A DNA stretch of 23,975 bases from Bryobacteraceae bacterium (GTDB lineage Bacteria > Acidobacteriota > Terriglobia > Bryobacterales > Bryobacteraceae): contig JADGHK010000002.1 in the NCBI GenBank assembly GCA_019686145.1, forward strand, positions 1-23,975, in the 5' to 3' direction. Every line of letters begins with the position of its first letter. Position 1 is the stretch's first letter. The position numbers and the translations under genes were made by a program. The notes under the pieces were generated by a model. The model saw nothing but the letters and a program-made list of their open reading frames with translations. It was not told where the DNA came from and did not search any database. Below, in pieces: positions 15,291-23,035 of the stretch.

Positions 15291-16344
15291 GCGTCACCTT
15301 CGAAAGAGTCCGCGGTTTATCCGGATCAAGACCCTTTTGCGCCGCAAGGCATGCCGAGAAGATCTGAGCCGGAATGATGTAGGGGATCGGCGTGTACAGC
15401 TCCTCGGGCTTCGCTCCGCGGCGTCCCAGCTTTACGGGAAGAACGATGCTGCGAGCAGGCAGCTCCCGTGCCTCTTGATTGCTTTGATCGGTGATCAGCA
15501 GCGTTTCGGCTTTCAGATTCTGAAGCTTCTCAACAAGCCCCTTCATGCTGGGCCAGGTAACGCCGACGGGGGTCAGCAGGAACGCCGGGAAGGAATGCTC
15601 CACCATCGCGATCGGACCGTGCAGAAGGTCGGCGGCGGAGAAGCGCTCGGCTACGACGTAGCAGGTCTCCATCAGCTTGAGCGCGAACTCAAAGGCGTTT
15701 GAGTAGTTCAAGCCGCGGCCGACGACCACCGCGTGTTCCATAAAGCGGTAGCGTTCGCTCAGCCCTGCAATATGGTCTTCCAGCTTTAGCGCAGCATCCG
15801 CCCAGTCCGGAAGATGGCGCAGCTCGTCGAGTGAGATCTTCGCTCCGAGCGCCCACGCGAGCAGATACAGCGCGAGCATCTGCCCCGTATACGTCTTAGT
15901 GGCTGCGACGCTCTTTTCCCTGCCCGCCCGGACCAGGATCACGTGCTCCGCCAGCTTTGCCAGGCTGCTGTTGGCTTCGTTGGTGATGCCGACCGTAACG
16001 GCTCCCACGGCCTTCGCGCGCTCCAGCACGACATTGGTGTCGGTGGACTCGCCGGACTGCGAGATCGCCACGACCAGCGCGTCCTGCATGTTGATGGAGG
16101 CATCGTAGAGCGTCAGAATCGAAGGCGCCGCCATCGAGACGGGGATGCCTGTTGAAATTTCAATCAAATACCTTCCGAACAGAGCGGCGTTGTCGGAGGT
16201 GCCTCGTGCCGCCAGAATCACCATTTTCGGCGGGGATTTCTCAAAGCGCTTCTTCAGCTTTTCGAACTTGCGCAATTCCGACTTGAGCGTCCGCTCCAGC
16301 GCCGCCGGCTGCTGCCGGATCTCTTCGAGCATCTTGGAAGTCAT
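15280..16344 (-). CDS. SIS-domain aminosugar isomerase/deaminase, NagB-II/GlmS-like
   Basis: This 354-residue protein has two SIS domains and resembles the isomerase half of GlmS, but lacks the N-terminal glutaminase domain. Visible motifs are ARGTSDNAA (46-54), SQSGESTDT (95-103), EKSVAATKTYTGQ (143-155), ADLLHGP (238-244; His242 corresponds to the GlmS ring-opening histidine) and the tail GLDPDKPRTLSKVTLTL. The overall pattern fits NagB-II glucosamine-6-phosphate deaminase, which converts GlcN6P to Fru6P plus ammonia. A related sugar-phosphate isomerase or fructosamine-6-P deglycase remains possible. The start chosen is ATG 16344, which overlaps the upstream FG-GAP gene's TGA by 4 bp; an ATG 7 codons upstream (16365) is the alternative. 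Without an ammonia-producing domain, synthesis of GlcN6P is unlikely. Confidence 0.85.
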   Translation of the reverse strand: MTSKMLEEIRQQPAALERTLKSELRKFEKLKKRFEKSPPKMVILAARGTSDNAALFGRYLIEISTGIPVSMAAPSILTLYDASINMQDALVVAISQSGESTDTNVVLERAKAVGAVTVGITNEANSSLAKLAEHVILVRAGREKSVAATKTYTGQMLALYLLAWALGAKISLDELRHLPDWADAALKLEDHIAGLSERYRFMEHAVVVGRGLNYSNAFEFALKLMETCYVVAERFSAADLLHGPIAMVEHSFPAFLLTPVGVTWPSMKGLVEKLQNLKAETLLITDQSNQEARELPARSIVLPVKLGRRGAKPEELYTPIPYIIPAQIFSACLAAQKGLDPDKPRTLSKVTLTL

Positions 16345-17342
16345 CGAATCGAAATCTCCCGCCACGTCACTCCGCCGGCGCCTGCCATCACGGCATCCAG
16401 CCGTCCGTCCTTGTTCACATCCATTGCTTTCAAAAACACAATGCCTTCTGTTTCTCCTATAAGCTGCGTCTGAAAATTCCCCGCCCCTTCATTTCGGAAC
16501 AGGAACACTCGCGAGCCCTTGCCTGCGTTTTCGGCTGCGAGCACATCGATGCGGCCGTCGCCGTCCACGTCCGCTGCGTCTAAACCATGCAAACGCCGCA
16601 GGCTCAAACCTTCGCCTAACCGCTGCTCCTTCCATAGCTGCTTCCGGTCCGAAGGCGGATCGAACCACGCGAGCCTCGCTTCCTTCATCTCCCCCTGGCT
16701 TACGACAACGGCCTGGCCCGCCGGGGCGAGACGGACCAGCGCCGAGTCCGGCGTTTCATACCAAAGCTGAACAGCAAACAGCCGCCAGGAGAGCTCGAAG
16801 GACTCGGGATTGTGAATCCAGTAATTCCCGCAGAAGATGTCCGGTCTGCTATCGCCGTCGACATCGCGGAACAGCAGCCCTCCTTGCCGCGAAGCCGTAT
16901 AGAATGAGTAAACCTCACGATAGGGCCATCGCTTTGCGGGCGTTTGCGGCCGCTCGTAGAAGCGCACCTGGCCGTACCGATGCACCACCAGCAACCCGCG
17001 CCTGCCATGAAGGTTCACTTCCAGGCAATCGTGCGTGTCGGAATCCGTGTCGATGGTTTCAGCGTTCCAGTCTGCGCCGTGCAGCCATAGGAATCGCCCT
17101 GAGCCGTTTCCTTCCTGTACAGCCAAGCCTCCCGCGAAAACGCACCCACCTTCGCCGAAACTGCCTTTGACAAGCTCCTGGCGCTGCCCTTTCGCAGGGT
17201 TCCACAACGCGACGCCGTCGCCCCAGGTGATGATGCCACCGTCTTTCCAGACCGCCGCTCCGCGGATCTCCGCCGGCAGGCTGCCCGCAGCGATCAGCAG
17301 GAAGGCTCCGAGCCGCATGGCTCGGAACATACAAGATGCCAT
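16341..17342 (-). CDS. FG-GAP/VCBS repeat protein, probably exported
   Basis: This 333-residue beta-propeller-like protein has an N-terminal hydrophobic signal (LGAFLLIAAGSLPAE, about residues 11-25). Three calcium-loop repeats of the D-x-D-x-D-G type are visible: DVDGDSRPDIF (160-170), DVDGDGRIDVL (258-268) and DVNKDGRLDAV (308-318). Proteins of this kind bind ligands or other proteins at the cell surface or in the periplasm; no enzymatic motif is seen. Three in-frame ATGs are possible (17342, 17330, 17318), none with a good Shine-Dalgarno. I kept the longest. The downstream aminosugar enzyme overlaps by 4 bp, so the pair is one operon. The pairing of a surface repeat protein with a cytosolic sugar enzyme does not identify a ligand. 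Confidence 0.78.
   Translation of the reverse strand: MASCMFRAMRLGAFLLIAAGSLPAEIRGAAVWKDGGIITWGDGVALWNPAKGQRQELVKGSFGEGGCVFAGGLAVQEGNGSGRFLWLHGADWNAETIDTDSDTHDCLEVNLHGRRGLLVVHRYGQVRFYERPQTPAKRWPYREVYSFYTASRQGGLLFRDVDGDSRPDIFCGNYWIHNPESFELSWRLFAVQLWYETPDSALVRLAPAGQAVVVSQGEMKEARLAWFDPPSDRKQLWKEQRLGEGLSLRRLHGLDAADVDGDGRIDVLAAENAGKGSRVFLFRNEGAGNFQTQLIGETEGIVFLKAMDVNKDGRLDAVMAGAGGVTWREISIR
17308..17325 (-). other. Perfect hairpin around the third candidate start codon
   Basis: CCGAGCC (17308-17314), GCAT, GGCTCGG (17319-17325) form a 7-bp stem with a tetraloop. Read on the minus strand, the loop is ATGC and contains the in-frame ATG at 17318 of the FG-GAP gene. It could influence start choice or early translation. 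Confidence 0.4.
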
Positions 17343-17409
17343 TCAATGTTATTCTACGGCACGGTGAAGGATCCCTCCGATCCGTTGAGCCTGATCTGAA
17401 TCGCCGTCG

Positions 17410-18408
17410 TTGGCGATACAATGTGCTTTGCTCGAACTGAACACCAGCAACGCCTTGTCTTACCTTGCCGCCCGCGGGTATCGTCCCTCGAAGATTGTTC
17501 CGCTCGGCGGCGGCGTTTCCAACACGGTTCTGCTCGTTGAAACGGATTCCGAACGTTTTGTCCTTAAGCAGTCGCTTGCGAAGCTTCGGGTGGAAGCGGA
17601 TTGGTTCTCGGACCGGGAGCGGATCTTTGGTGAGTGCGCCGCAATCCGGGAATTGAGCGCCTGTCTTCCCGCCGGCGCCGTCCCTCGCGTGCTGTTCGAA
17701 GACCGGGAGAATTTCGCCTTTGCGATGACCGCCGCGCCGGAGGGCGCCCAGCCGTGGAAGTCGCTACTGATGTCCGGCGCCGTCCGGGCGGAAACCGCGA
17801 GCCGGATCGCGTCCTACCAGGCTGCCCTCATTCTCCGAAGTCTCAACGAACCGGATTGGGCTCGGGCTCACGACGGCTGGAACGTGTTCGATCAGCTTCG
17901 CATCGACCCTTATTACCGCTTCACGCGCGACCGCCACCCGGATCTCCGCGGGCTGTTCGACCGCCTGATGGCGGATATGTCTTCCCGCCGCGTGGCGCTC
18001 GTTCACGGCGACTGGAGCCCGAAGAACTTTCTGGTGCTCGAAGACGAGGTGATGGCGATCGACATGGAAGTCATCCATTGGGGCGATCCCTCCTTCGATG
18101 CGGCCTTCCTCCTCAACCACTTGTTGCTCAAAAGCTTCTGGCGTCCTGAGTGGGCGGAGAGGTATCGAGCCGCTGCTGCAGCCTACTGGCGGGCGCTGCG
18201 TGAGCAGCTTGGGACGGCGCTCGGGTGGCTTTCCGAAGCCACTGTGCAGCATCTGGGGGGCCTCCTGCTTGCGAGAATCGATGGGAAGTCGCCGGCAGAG
18301 TACATCAAAGACCCTGCGCTGAAGGAGCGGATTCGATCGCGCGCCCGCCGTCTGATGCTGAACCTGCCGGACGGGGTGGAAGGCATGCTTGAGGAATGGC
18401 CGGAATGA
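17410..18408 (+). CDS. APH/choline-kinase-like phosphotransferase
   Basis: This 332-residue member of the aminoglycoside phosphotransferase/protein-kinase-like fold transfers phosphate from ATP to a small molecule. Visible elements are the nucleotide loop LGGGVSNTV (32-40), the conserved Lys53 in FVLKQS, the catalytic LVHGDWSPKNFLV (197-209; Asp201 and Asn206) and the metal-binding IDMEVIHWGDP (217-227; Asp218). The nearest memory match is the methylthioribose-kinase-like branch, but the substrate cannot be assigned. The start is TTG at 17410 or TTG at 17428; neither has a clear Shine-Dalgarno, and the latter begins closer to the conserved region. The enolase homologue's ATG overlaps its stop (ATGA at 18405-18408). 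That coupling suggests the kinase and the enolase homologue act in one pathway. Confidence 0.85.
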   Translation: MAIQCALLELNTSNALSYLAARGYRPSKIVPLGGGVSNTVLLVETDSERFVLKQSLAKLRVEADWFSDRERIFGECAAIRELSACLPAGAVPRVLFEDRENFAFAMTAAPEGAQPWKSLLMSGAVRAETASRIASYQAALILRSLNEPDWARAHDGWNVFDQLRIDPYYRFTRDRHPDLRGLFDRLMADMSSRRVALVHGDWSPKNFLVLEDEVMAIDMEVIHWGDPSFDAAFLLNHLLLKSFWRPEWAERYRAAAAAYWRALREQLGTALGWLSEATVQHLGGLLLARIDGKSPAEYIKDPALKERIRSRARRLMLNLPDGVEGMLEEWPE

Positions 18409-19706
18409 AGTTAACGATTACACACCTCAGGGCTTTCGAAATTCTGGACTCGAGAGGCAACCCGACCGTAGCCGTGAGAGCGCAACTATCGAATGGCACT
18501 GCGGCCGAGGCCCAGGTGCCTTCGGGAGCCTCGACAGGGCGTCATGAAGCCCTCGAACTCAGGGATGGGGATCCCGCACGATACTGCGGGAAAGGAGTGC
18601 GCCGCGCGGTCGAGAATGTCAACACGGTCTTGCAGGAAGCGCTCCGCGGGACGGACGTCCGCGAAACGGACCGCCGGATGCTGGAGATCGACGGGACGCC
18701 GGACAAGTCCAATCTTGGCGCAAATGCGATGCTAGGGGTCTCATGCGCTGTTGCCCGCGCTGCTGCGAACGCGCACGGCTTGCCGTTGTGGCAGTGGCTC
18801 GCCCGGACGAACGAAACTGACGCGCCCTGTTTGCCCGTGCCAATGGTCAACATCCTGTCCGGAGGCCTGCATGCGGGCCGCAACATTGAGTTTCAGGATT
18901 TCCTCGCCATCCCGCATGGATTCAGCACGTTTGCTGAATCGCTGGAGGCTGCCGCCGCCATTCATCGTGCCTGTAAGACGCTGCTCGACGAGGCGGGCTG
19001 CCTGCTGACGGGGGTCGCGGACGAGGGCGGCTGGGGCCCCCGGCTGAATGGCAACGAGGCAGCCCTGGATCTGCTGACACGGGCGATCGAGCGAGCCGGA
19101 TACCGTCCCGGCGTGCAAGTATCGATTGCTTTGGATGTCGCCGCTTCCCACTTTTACGCAGAGGGCCGCTATCGTCTCCCTTCGGAAGGGCTGGACCTGT
19201 CGACGGAGGAGATGATTGATCGACTCGAAGACTGGGCATCCCGCTATCCCGTTTTATCCATCGAAGATGGCCTTGAACAGGATGATTGGGCGGGGTGGGT
19301 GAAGCTGACCGGGAGACTTGGCAGCCGCCTGCAGCTCATCGGCGATGACTTCTTCACCACCAACCCTGCCCGGGTGCGCCGCGGCATCGCTTCTCGAGCC
19401 GCCAACGCCGTCCTCGTGAAGATGAATCAGATCGGAACGCTGGCGGAGACTTTCGAAGTGATCCGTGAGGCGCAGCAGGCCGGTTTCCGGGCTGTCATTT
19501 CGGCCCGGTCGGGCGAGACGGAAGACAGCTTCCTGGCTGATCTTGCTGTTGCATCAGGCGCCGCTCAGATCAAAGTCGGGTCAATCACACGCTCCGAGCG
19601 TCTCGCCAAGTACAACCGCCTGCTTGTGCTGGAGCAGACGGAGAACCTCTCTTTCCCAGGCAGCCGCGTTTTTGAAGGCTTGTCGTCGCTCGTCTCTTCT
19701 ACTTGA
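18405..19706 (+). CDS. eno: Divergent enolase homologue with altered active site
   Basis: This 433-residue enolase-superfamily protein shows the full architecture of 2-phosphoglycerate enolases: FEILDSRGNPTV (11-22), loop GASTG (41-45), LHAG (His156), DEGGW (Glu207), metal ligands Asp244, Glu287 and Asp314, and catalytic Lys339 (LVKMNQIGTLAET) and Lys390. Two active-site positions differ. The usual QEF is QDF (Asp165, where yeast enolase has Glu168). The usual SHRSGETED is SARSGETED (Ala367, where yeast has His373). KTG is also KVG. The fold and metal site are intact, so it is not a pseudogene. Activity or substrate may be changed, and it may be a second enolase-like enzyme rather than the glycolytic one. 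The start at 18405 follows GAGG by 10 nt; an ATG at 18396 is less well spaced. It overlaps the SET gene stop by 8 bp, convergently. Confidence 0.85.
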   Translation: MKLTITHLRAFEILDSRGNPTVAVRAQLSNGTAAEAQVPSGASTGRHEALELRDGDPARYCGKGVRRAVENVNTVLQEALRGTDVRETDRRMLEIDGTPDKSNLGANAMLGVSCAVARAAANAHGLPLWQWLARTNETDAPCLPVPMVNILSGGLHAGRNIEFQDFLAIPHGFSTFAESLEAAAAIHRACKTLLDEAGCLLTGVADEGGWGPRLNGNEAALDLLTRAIERAGYRPGVQVSIALDVAASHFYAEGRYRLPSEGLDLSTEEMIDRLEDWASRYPVLSIEDGLEQDDWAGWVKLTGRLGSRLQLIGDDFFTTNPARVRRGIASRAANAVLVKMNQIGTLAETFEVIREAQQAGFRAVISARSGETEDSFLADLAVASGAAQIKVGSITRSERLAKYNRLLVLEQTENLSFPGSRVFEGLSSLVSST

Positions 19707-20157
19707 CGTTGATCGTGCCGCGGCACTTGGGCGAGCCGCAGTTGCACGGCACTTTAGGAACGTCCTTGGCGAACATGTAATCGATGGTGAGCTCTTCTCC
19801 TGGCTCGATCACCCTTGCGCTCATGTACAGGATGTGGCCCTTGAAGATCCAGGCGTACACGTTCGGATCGCAACTATGGTTGATATACTCTGCTCCGCTG
19901 CCGCCTACAGATCCATCAATGCACCAGTAGCTGTCGAGCGAGAAGAGGTAGTTGTACGGACGGTCGGCACGCCGCTTTGTCTCTCTGCGGCTGATACGTT
20001 CGCCGGTGTACTCGATAATCTTGCGGCGGGCCGGGATTCTCTCTTCCGCGTATACGCCCCATCGATGAATTGAAGAGGGGCCGACGCGGAGACGAAAGCA
20101 GCAATACTTCGGATTGATTTGCGGAACGGATTCCGCCACAGCGGGCATTGCGGACAT
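19699..20157 (-). CDS. SET-domain lysine methyltransferase homologue
   Basis: From the ATG at 20157 this is a 152-residue SET-domain protein. SET enzymes transfer a methyl group from SAM to protein lysine. The SAM-binding RWGVYAEERI and IEYTGERI lie at 32-55. The pseudoknot motif YINHSCDPNVY is at 91-101, EPGEELTIDY at 118-127, and a post-SET zinc ligand set CNCGSPKC at 138-145 precedes the C-terminal GTINVK. All hallmark residues are present, so it is probably an active methyltransferase. The frame continues 37 codons upstream to 20268, but those residues look unlike family members, and the first conserved residue is well inside. An ATG at 20148 is another possible start. No histone is encoded here; the bacterial target is unknown. 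It lies downstream of mdh with about 180 bp between. Confidence 0.85.
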   Translation of the reverse strand: MSAMPAVAESVPQINPKYCCFRLRVGPSSIHRWGVYAEERIPARRKIIEYTGERISRRETKRRADRPYNYLFSLDSYWCIDGSVGGSGAEYINHSCDPNVYAWIFKGHILYMSARVIEPGEELTIDYMFAKDVPKVPCNCGSPKCRGTINVK

Positions 20158-20322
20158 AGTTACTGTCTTGGGGTTTCTCGAATTGTAACTAACTCGCGTG
20201 CCCCGGGGAAGAGCGAAACCGCTTTTCCGCTCTTCCCAGCGCATGCACAGCAGCATGTGCGTCTCCACGTTGTCTGGGACGCTCTCTGCCAGTCGCCCTG
20301 TTTCGCCTTTTTGGCTTCGGCT

Positions 20323-20336
20323 GGCTTCCGGAAGCC
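20323..20336. terminator. Palindrome just past the mdh stop
   Basis: GGCTTCC-GGAAGCC (20323-20336) is a perfect 14-bp palindrome, extending to about 20 bp with one mismatch. It starts 4 bp after the mdh stop codon, read on the minus strand. It could form an mRNA 3' hairpin, but no U-tract follows, so a terminator role is only possible. Confidence 0.4.
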
Positions 20337-20340
20337 TGCT

Positions 20341-21279
20341 TCAGGCGCCAGCCTTCTGCTGGATGACGTCAACCAGCTCTTTCACGGCAGCAGCGCTCCG
20401 TTCGAGTTGTGCCTTCTCGTCATCCGTCAGCTTCAACTCGTAAATCTTCTCGATGCCATTCGCGCCGAGCTTTACGGGAACACCTACGAACAGCCCGTTG
20501 ATTCCATACTCGCCTTCGAGCAGAGCCGAGCATGGCAGAACCTTCTTCTTGTCCTTGAGAATCGATTCCACCATTTCGACCGTCGCCGCAGACGGAGCAT
20601 AGTAGGCGCTGCCGGTCTTGAGGTAACGAACGATCTCGGCGCCTCCATCCCGGGTACGCTGCACCAGGCGGTCGATGGAAGCCTGATCGAGCAGCTCTGT
20701 GAGCGGGATGCCGGAGACGCTCGTCAGCCGTACCAGCGGAACCATTGTGTCGCCGTGACCGCCCAGGACCATCGCGGACACATTCTCCATCGAAACGCCC
20801 AGCTCCTGGGCGACGAAGGTGCGGTAGCGAGCCGTGTCTAGAACTCCCGCCATGCCGATGACGCGATTCTTACTGAACTTCGACACTTGATAGGCGGTCC
20901 AGCACATCGCATCGAGCGGATTTGTCACCAGGATCAGGATCGCGTTCGGCGAGTATTTCACCGCCTGTTCGGTTGCTGTCCGAACTACTTCATAGTTCGC
21001 CAGAAGAAGATCGTCGCGGCTCATTCCCGGCTTACGGGGAAAGCCTGCCGTGATGACGACAATGTCGGAGTGCGCCGTCGGCTCATAGTTGTTAGCGCCG
21101 GTGATTTGCACGTCGTAGCCCTGAATCGGACCCGACTGAAGAATGTCTAAAGCCTTGCCCTGGGGGATGCCTTCCACCACATCCACCAGAACGACGTCGG
21201 CCAGCTCCTGGTCAGCGATGCGCAATGCACAATTCGCGCCGACGTTGCCGGCGCCAACTACTGTCACTTTTTTTCGCAT
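20341..21279 (-). CDS. mdh: Malate dehydrogenase (LDH-like type)
   Basis: This 312-residue NAD-dependent malate dehydrogenase interconverts malate and oxaloacetate in the TCA cycle. It has the Rossmann GAGNVG (9-14) and an acidic Asp33 after beta-2, which favours NAD. The substrate loop GFPRKPGMSRDDLL gives Arg82 and Arg88, and Arg82 is the residue that distinguishes malate from lactate dehydrogenases. Asp148, Arg151 and catalytic His175 (GGHGDTMVP) complete the site. The C-terminal VPVKLGANGIEKIYEL block is typical of the bacterial LDH-like MDH branch. The ATG is 10 nt from GAGG. The flanking leader holds a 12-bp palindrome and a consensus -10 hexamer. The gene looks to be its own unit rather than part of a TCA operon here. 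Confidence 0.97.
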   Translation of the reverse strand: MRKKVTVVGAGNVGANCALRIADQELADVVLVDVVEGIPQGKALDILQSGPIQGYDVQITGANNYEPTAHSDIVVITAGFPRKPGMSRDDLLLANYEVVRTATEQAVKYSPNAILILVTNPLDAMCWTAYQVSKFSKNRVIGMAGVLDTARYRTFVAQELGVSMENVSAMVLGGHGDTMVPLVRLTSVSGIPLTELLDQASIDRLVQRTRDGGAEIVRYLKTGSAYYAPSAATVEMVESILKDKKKVLPCSALLEGEYGINGLFVGVPVKLGANGIEKIYELKLTDDEKAQLERSAAAVKELVDVIQQKAGA

Positions 21280-21312
21280 ATGATTCTTGCCTCAAGAGCG
21301 GGTTCGGAGACT

Positions 21313-21324
21313 ACAGCGCGCTGT
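21313..21324. promoter_or_regulatory. 12-bp palindrome in the mdh leader
   Basis: ACAGCGCGCTGT is a perfect palindrome located 33 bp upstream of the mdh start codon and downstream of the putative -10 element. It may be an operator or an mRNA structure. No regulator is identified. Confidence 0.35.
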
Positions 21325-21362
21325 CACGAAAAGGTTTTGACGCTCTATGAACCCGAAGCAGA

Positions 21363-21368
21363 ATTATA
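21363..21368 (-). promoter_or_regulatory. Consensus -10 hexamer upstream of mdh
   Basis: On the minus strand these bases read TATAAT, an exact match to the sigma-70 -10 consensus, 83 bp upstream of the mdh start. The -35 position (21386-21391) reads CGTGCC and is poor. Support is therefore moderate to low. Confidence 0.35.
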
Positions 21369-21406
21369 ACGTGTCTGCCGTTGCCGGCACGACTTCCGGT
21401 CCTCAA

Positions 21407-23035
21407 CTATTGGGGCTGCAGCCGCCAGAGCCACTGTGCATAGACGGTGGTGAAGCGGTCTCCGGGAGTCGATTCTTTGAGGAATGTCCGGGGAAAGAGG
21501 AGCCCCCATCCGAAGACGAATGAAAACCGCTCGCTGACCTGATAGTCGACTGCAAGGTCATACTCATCGCCGATGCGCCGGCTGGATGCCCCCGGGTTTT
21601 TGACGGCCGGGCTGCCGCTTGCCAGATACAGAGCATCCTGCAGAGTTCCAAGCCAGAAGAAGTGGGAATCGGTCAGGATTCGAAACCGTGAGAACGGGCG
21701 AAACTCGATGCCAGCGGAGATCTCGTTGATGTTCCGCCAGCCGATGCGGTCAGCGATGCCGTAATAGAAGTGGTTGGTGGGATAGAGGTTGTCGAACGTG
21801 CCGCGGCGCCCGTCCGAAGGGTTCGAATCGCCGCTTGCCCGGTTGTACTGTGCAATCAGACGCGGTCCCCAGCCCGCCTCCGACAGCTTATAGCCAACCA
21901 GGACGTGTCCCGCCCAGGCGCCGATCGAGTCGCCTGCGGCGCTGCCGGTTTGCATCGCTGTCTCCACACCGAAGTCGATGCGCTTCGAAAGTTTCCCATT
22001 TGCCCTCAGGCCGGCCGTGACAACGTCGAGCCGTCCCGTGACGCCCCGTTCGCTGCGGTAGTTCCCCTCGCTTTTCCAAAGTACATAAGGCTCAAAGACC
22101 CCTCCAGGGATCACGTTGGAGAAGGAGGAGTAGAAGCCGTAGAAGCGGTGACGATAATCTGCTTTGTCGAAGGCGCTTTTGCGCGGAACTACGACCGAGG
22201 AGGCGAACCAGTCCAGCCTCTTGGATCTCGTGCCATACACCAGCCGCACCGCATCGAAGCTCCTGCCGACATTGCCCCAGTTTGAAGCTCCTACCAGCCT
22301 TTGCTCGCCGAAATTCAAGTCCTGACGGCCAACCTGCAGGCTCCAGGGAGATTCGGCGCTGTGCAGTTCGAAGAAGGCCTGCCGCACATCGAACGTGCCG
22401 GCGACGCTGTCAGGCGCCGGCTGGCGGTGACCGGGCGCGCGGGAATCCTGGAACTGAGCGAACGCTCGCAGCCAGGATGCCGGGCGGGTATCGAAAGACA
22501 CCCGGGTTCGGTGCAGGTAATAGACGTTGTCGTTTTCCGCCTGATAGCCCAGCCCAAGAAACGCCTCGCCGCGTCCTCGAATTTCGAACTGCACCTTCAC
22601 CGGCGGCTCTTTGGGCGCCTCTTTCTCCTGAGCGGGCAGCGGATACGCCAGACAGAGCGCCACGGCCAGGAAAAGCCCCGCGGACCTGAGCATCCGAGCC
22701 ACGCCGTGCACGGCGAACAGCAGCATCGCGACGTGCAGCGCGCGTGACGGGATGCGGAATGTGAACCGCGGATTGAAAAGTTTAACCAGGGAAACGGCAA
22801 GCAGAACCAGGAGCACAGCCAAAACAGCGGGGCTCAAGGGATGCAGCGTAAGGGCGGACTGCCATTCTCCTTGCGCGAGCAGGAACACCGCCCTCGTCAT
22901 ACCGCAAAGCGGGCAGGGAAGGCCTGTCAGCGTTCGAAACAGGCAAGGAATCGCCGGGATGGAGCTGACAGGCACAAGCCGCAGGATGGCGAGCGCCGCC
23001 AGCCACAAGCCGGTCTCGGCGATATTCCCCCTCAC
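21407..23035 (-). CDS. DUF2752 membrane domain fused to outer-membrane barrel (alginate-export type)
   Basis: One uninterrupted frame of 542 codons holds two normally separate proteins. Residues 1 to about 113 match DUF2752: IPCLFRTLTGLPCPLCGMTRA (31-50 region) and GEWQSALTLHPLSP, with several hydrophobic helices. Residue 115 is a Met that begins a classical signal peptide (hydrophobic core about 120-132, cleavage-like PAQ at 134-136). Residues about 146-542 form a beta-rich, aromatic-rich domain with repeated strands, for example YYLHRTRVSFDTRPASWLRA and SLQVGRQDLNFG. That pattern resembles alginate-export-type outer-membrane porins. The start is GTG at 23035, overlapping the zinc-ribbon gene by GTGA. 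The barrel could also be made from the internal ATG at 22693 (428 residues). Whether the fused chain is ever made is unclear. Confidence 0.72.
   Translation of the reverse strand: MRGNIAETGLWLAALAILRLVPVSSIPAIPCLFRTLTGLPCPLCGMTRAVFLLAQGEWQSALTLHPLSPAVLAVLLVLLAVSLVKLFNPRFTFRIPSRALHVAMLLFAVHGVARMLRSAGLFLAVALCLAYPLPAQEKEAPKEPPVKVQFEIRGRGEAFLGLGYQAENDNVYYLHRTRVSFDTRPASWLRAFAQFQDSRAPGHRQPAPDSVAGTFDVRQAFFELHSAESPWSLQVGRQDLNFGEQRLVGASNWGNVGRSFDAVRLVYGTRSKRLDWFASSVVVPRKSAFDKADYRHRFYGFYSSFSNVIPGGVFEPYVLWKSEGNYRSERGVTGRLDVVTAGLRANGKLSKRIDFGVETAMQTGSAAGDSIGAWAGHVLVGYKLSEAGWGPRLIAQYNRASGDSNPSDGRRGTFDNLYPTNHFYYGIADRIGWRNINEISAGIEFRPFSRFRILTDSHFFWLGTLQDALYLASGSPAVKNPGASSRRIGDEYDLAVDYQVSERFSFVFGWGLLFPRTFLKESTPGDRFTTVYAQWLWRLQPQ
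22702..22715. other. Palindrome just upstream of the internal Met of the fused barrel gene
   Basis: CGCCGTGCACGGCG is a perfect 14-bp palindrome that ends 8 nt before the internal ATG at 22693 on the minus strand. It falls within the coding frame at the junction of the two domains. It may mark a regulatory hairpin or be chance. Confidence 0.35.

Noticed and set aside
18405..19706. Enolase homologue as a pseudogene
   Set aside because: The frame is intact and metal ligands and catalytic lysines are kept, so altered function is a better explanation than decay.
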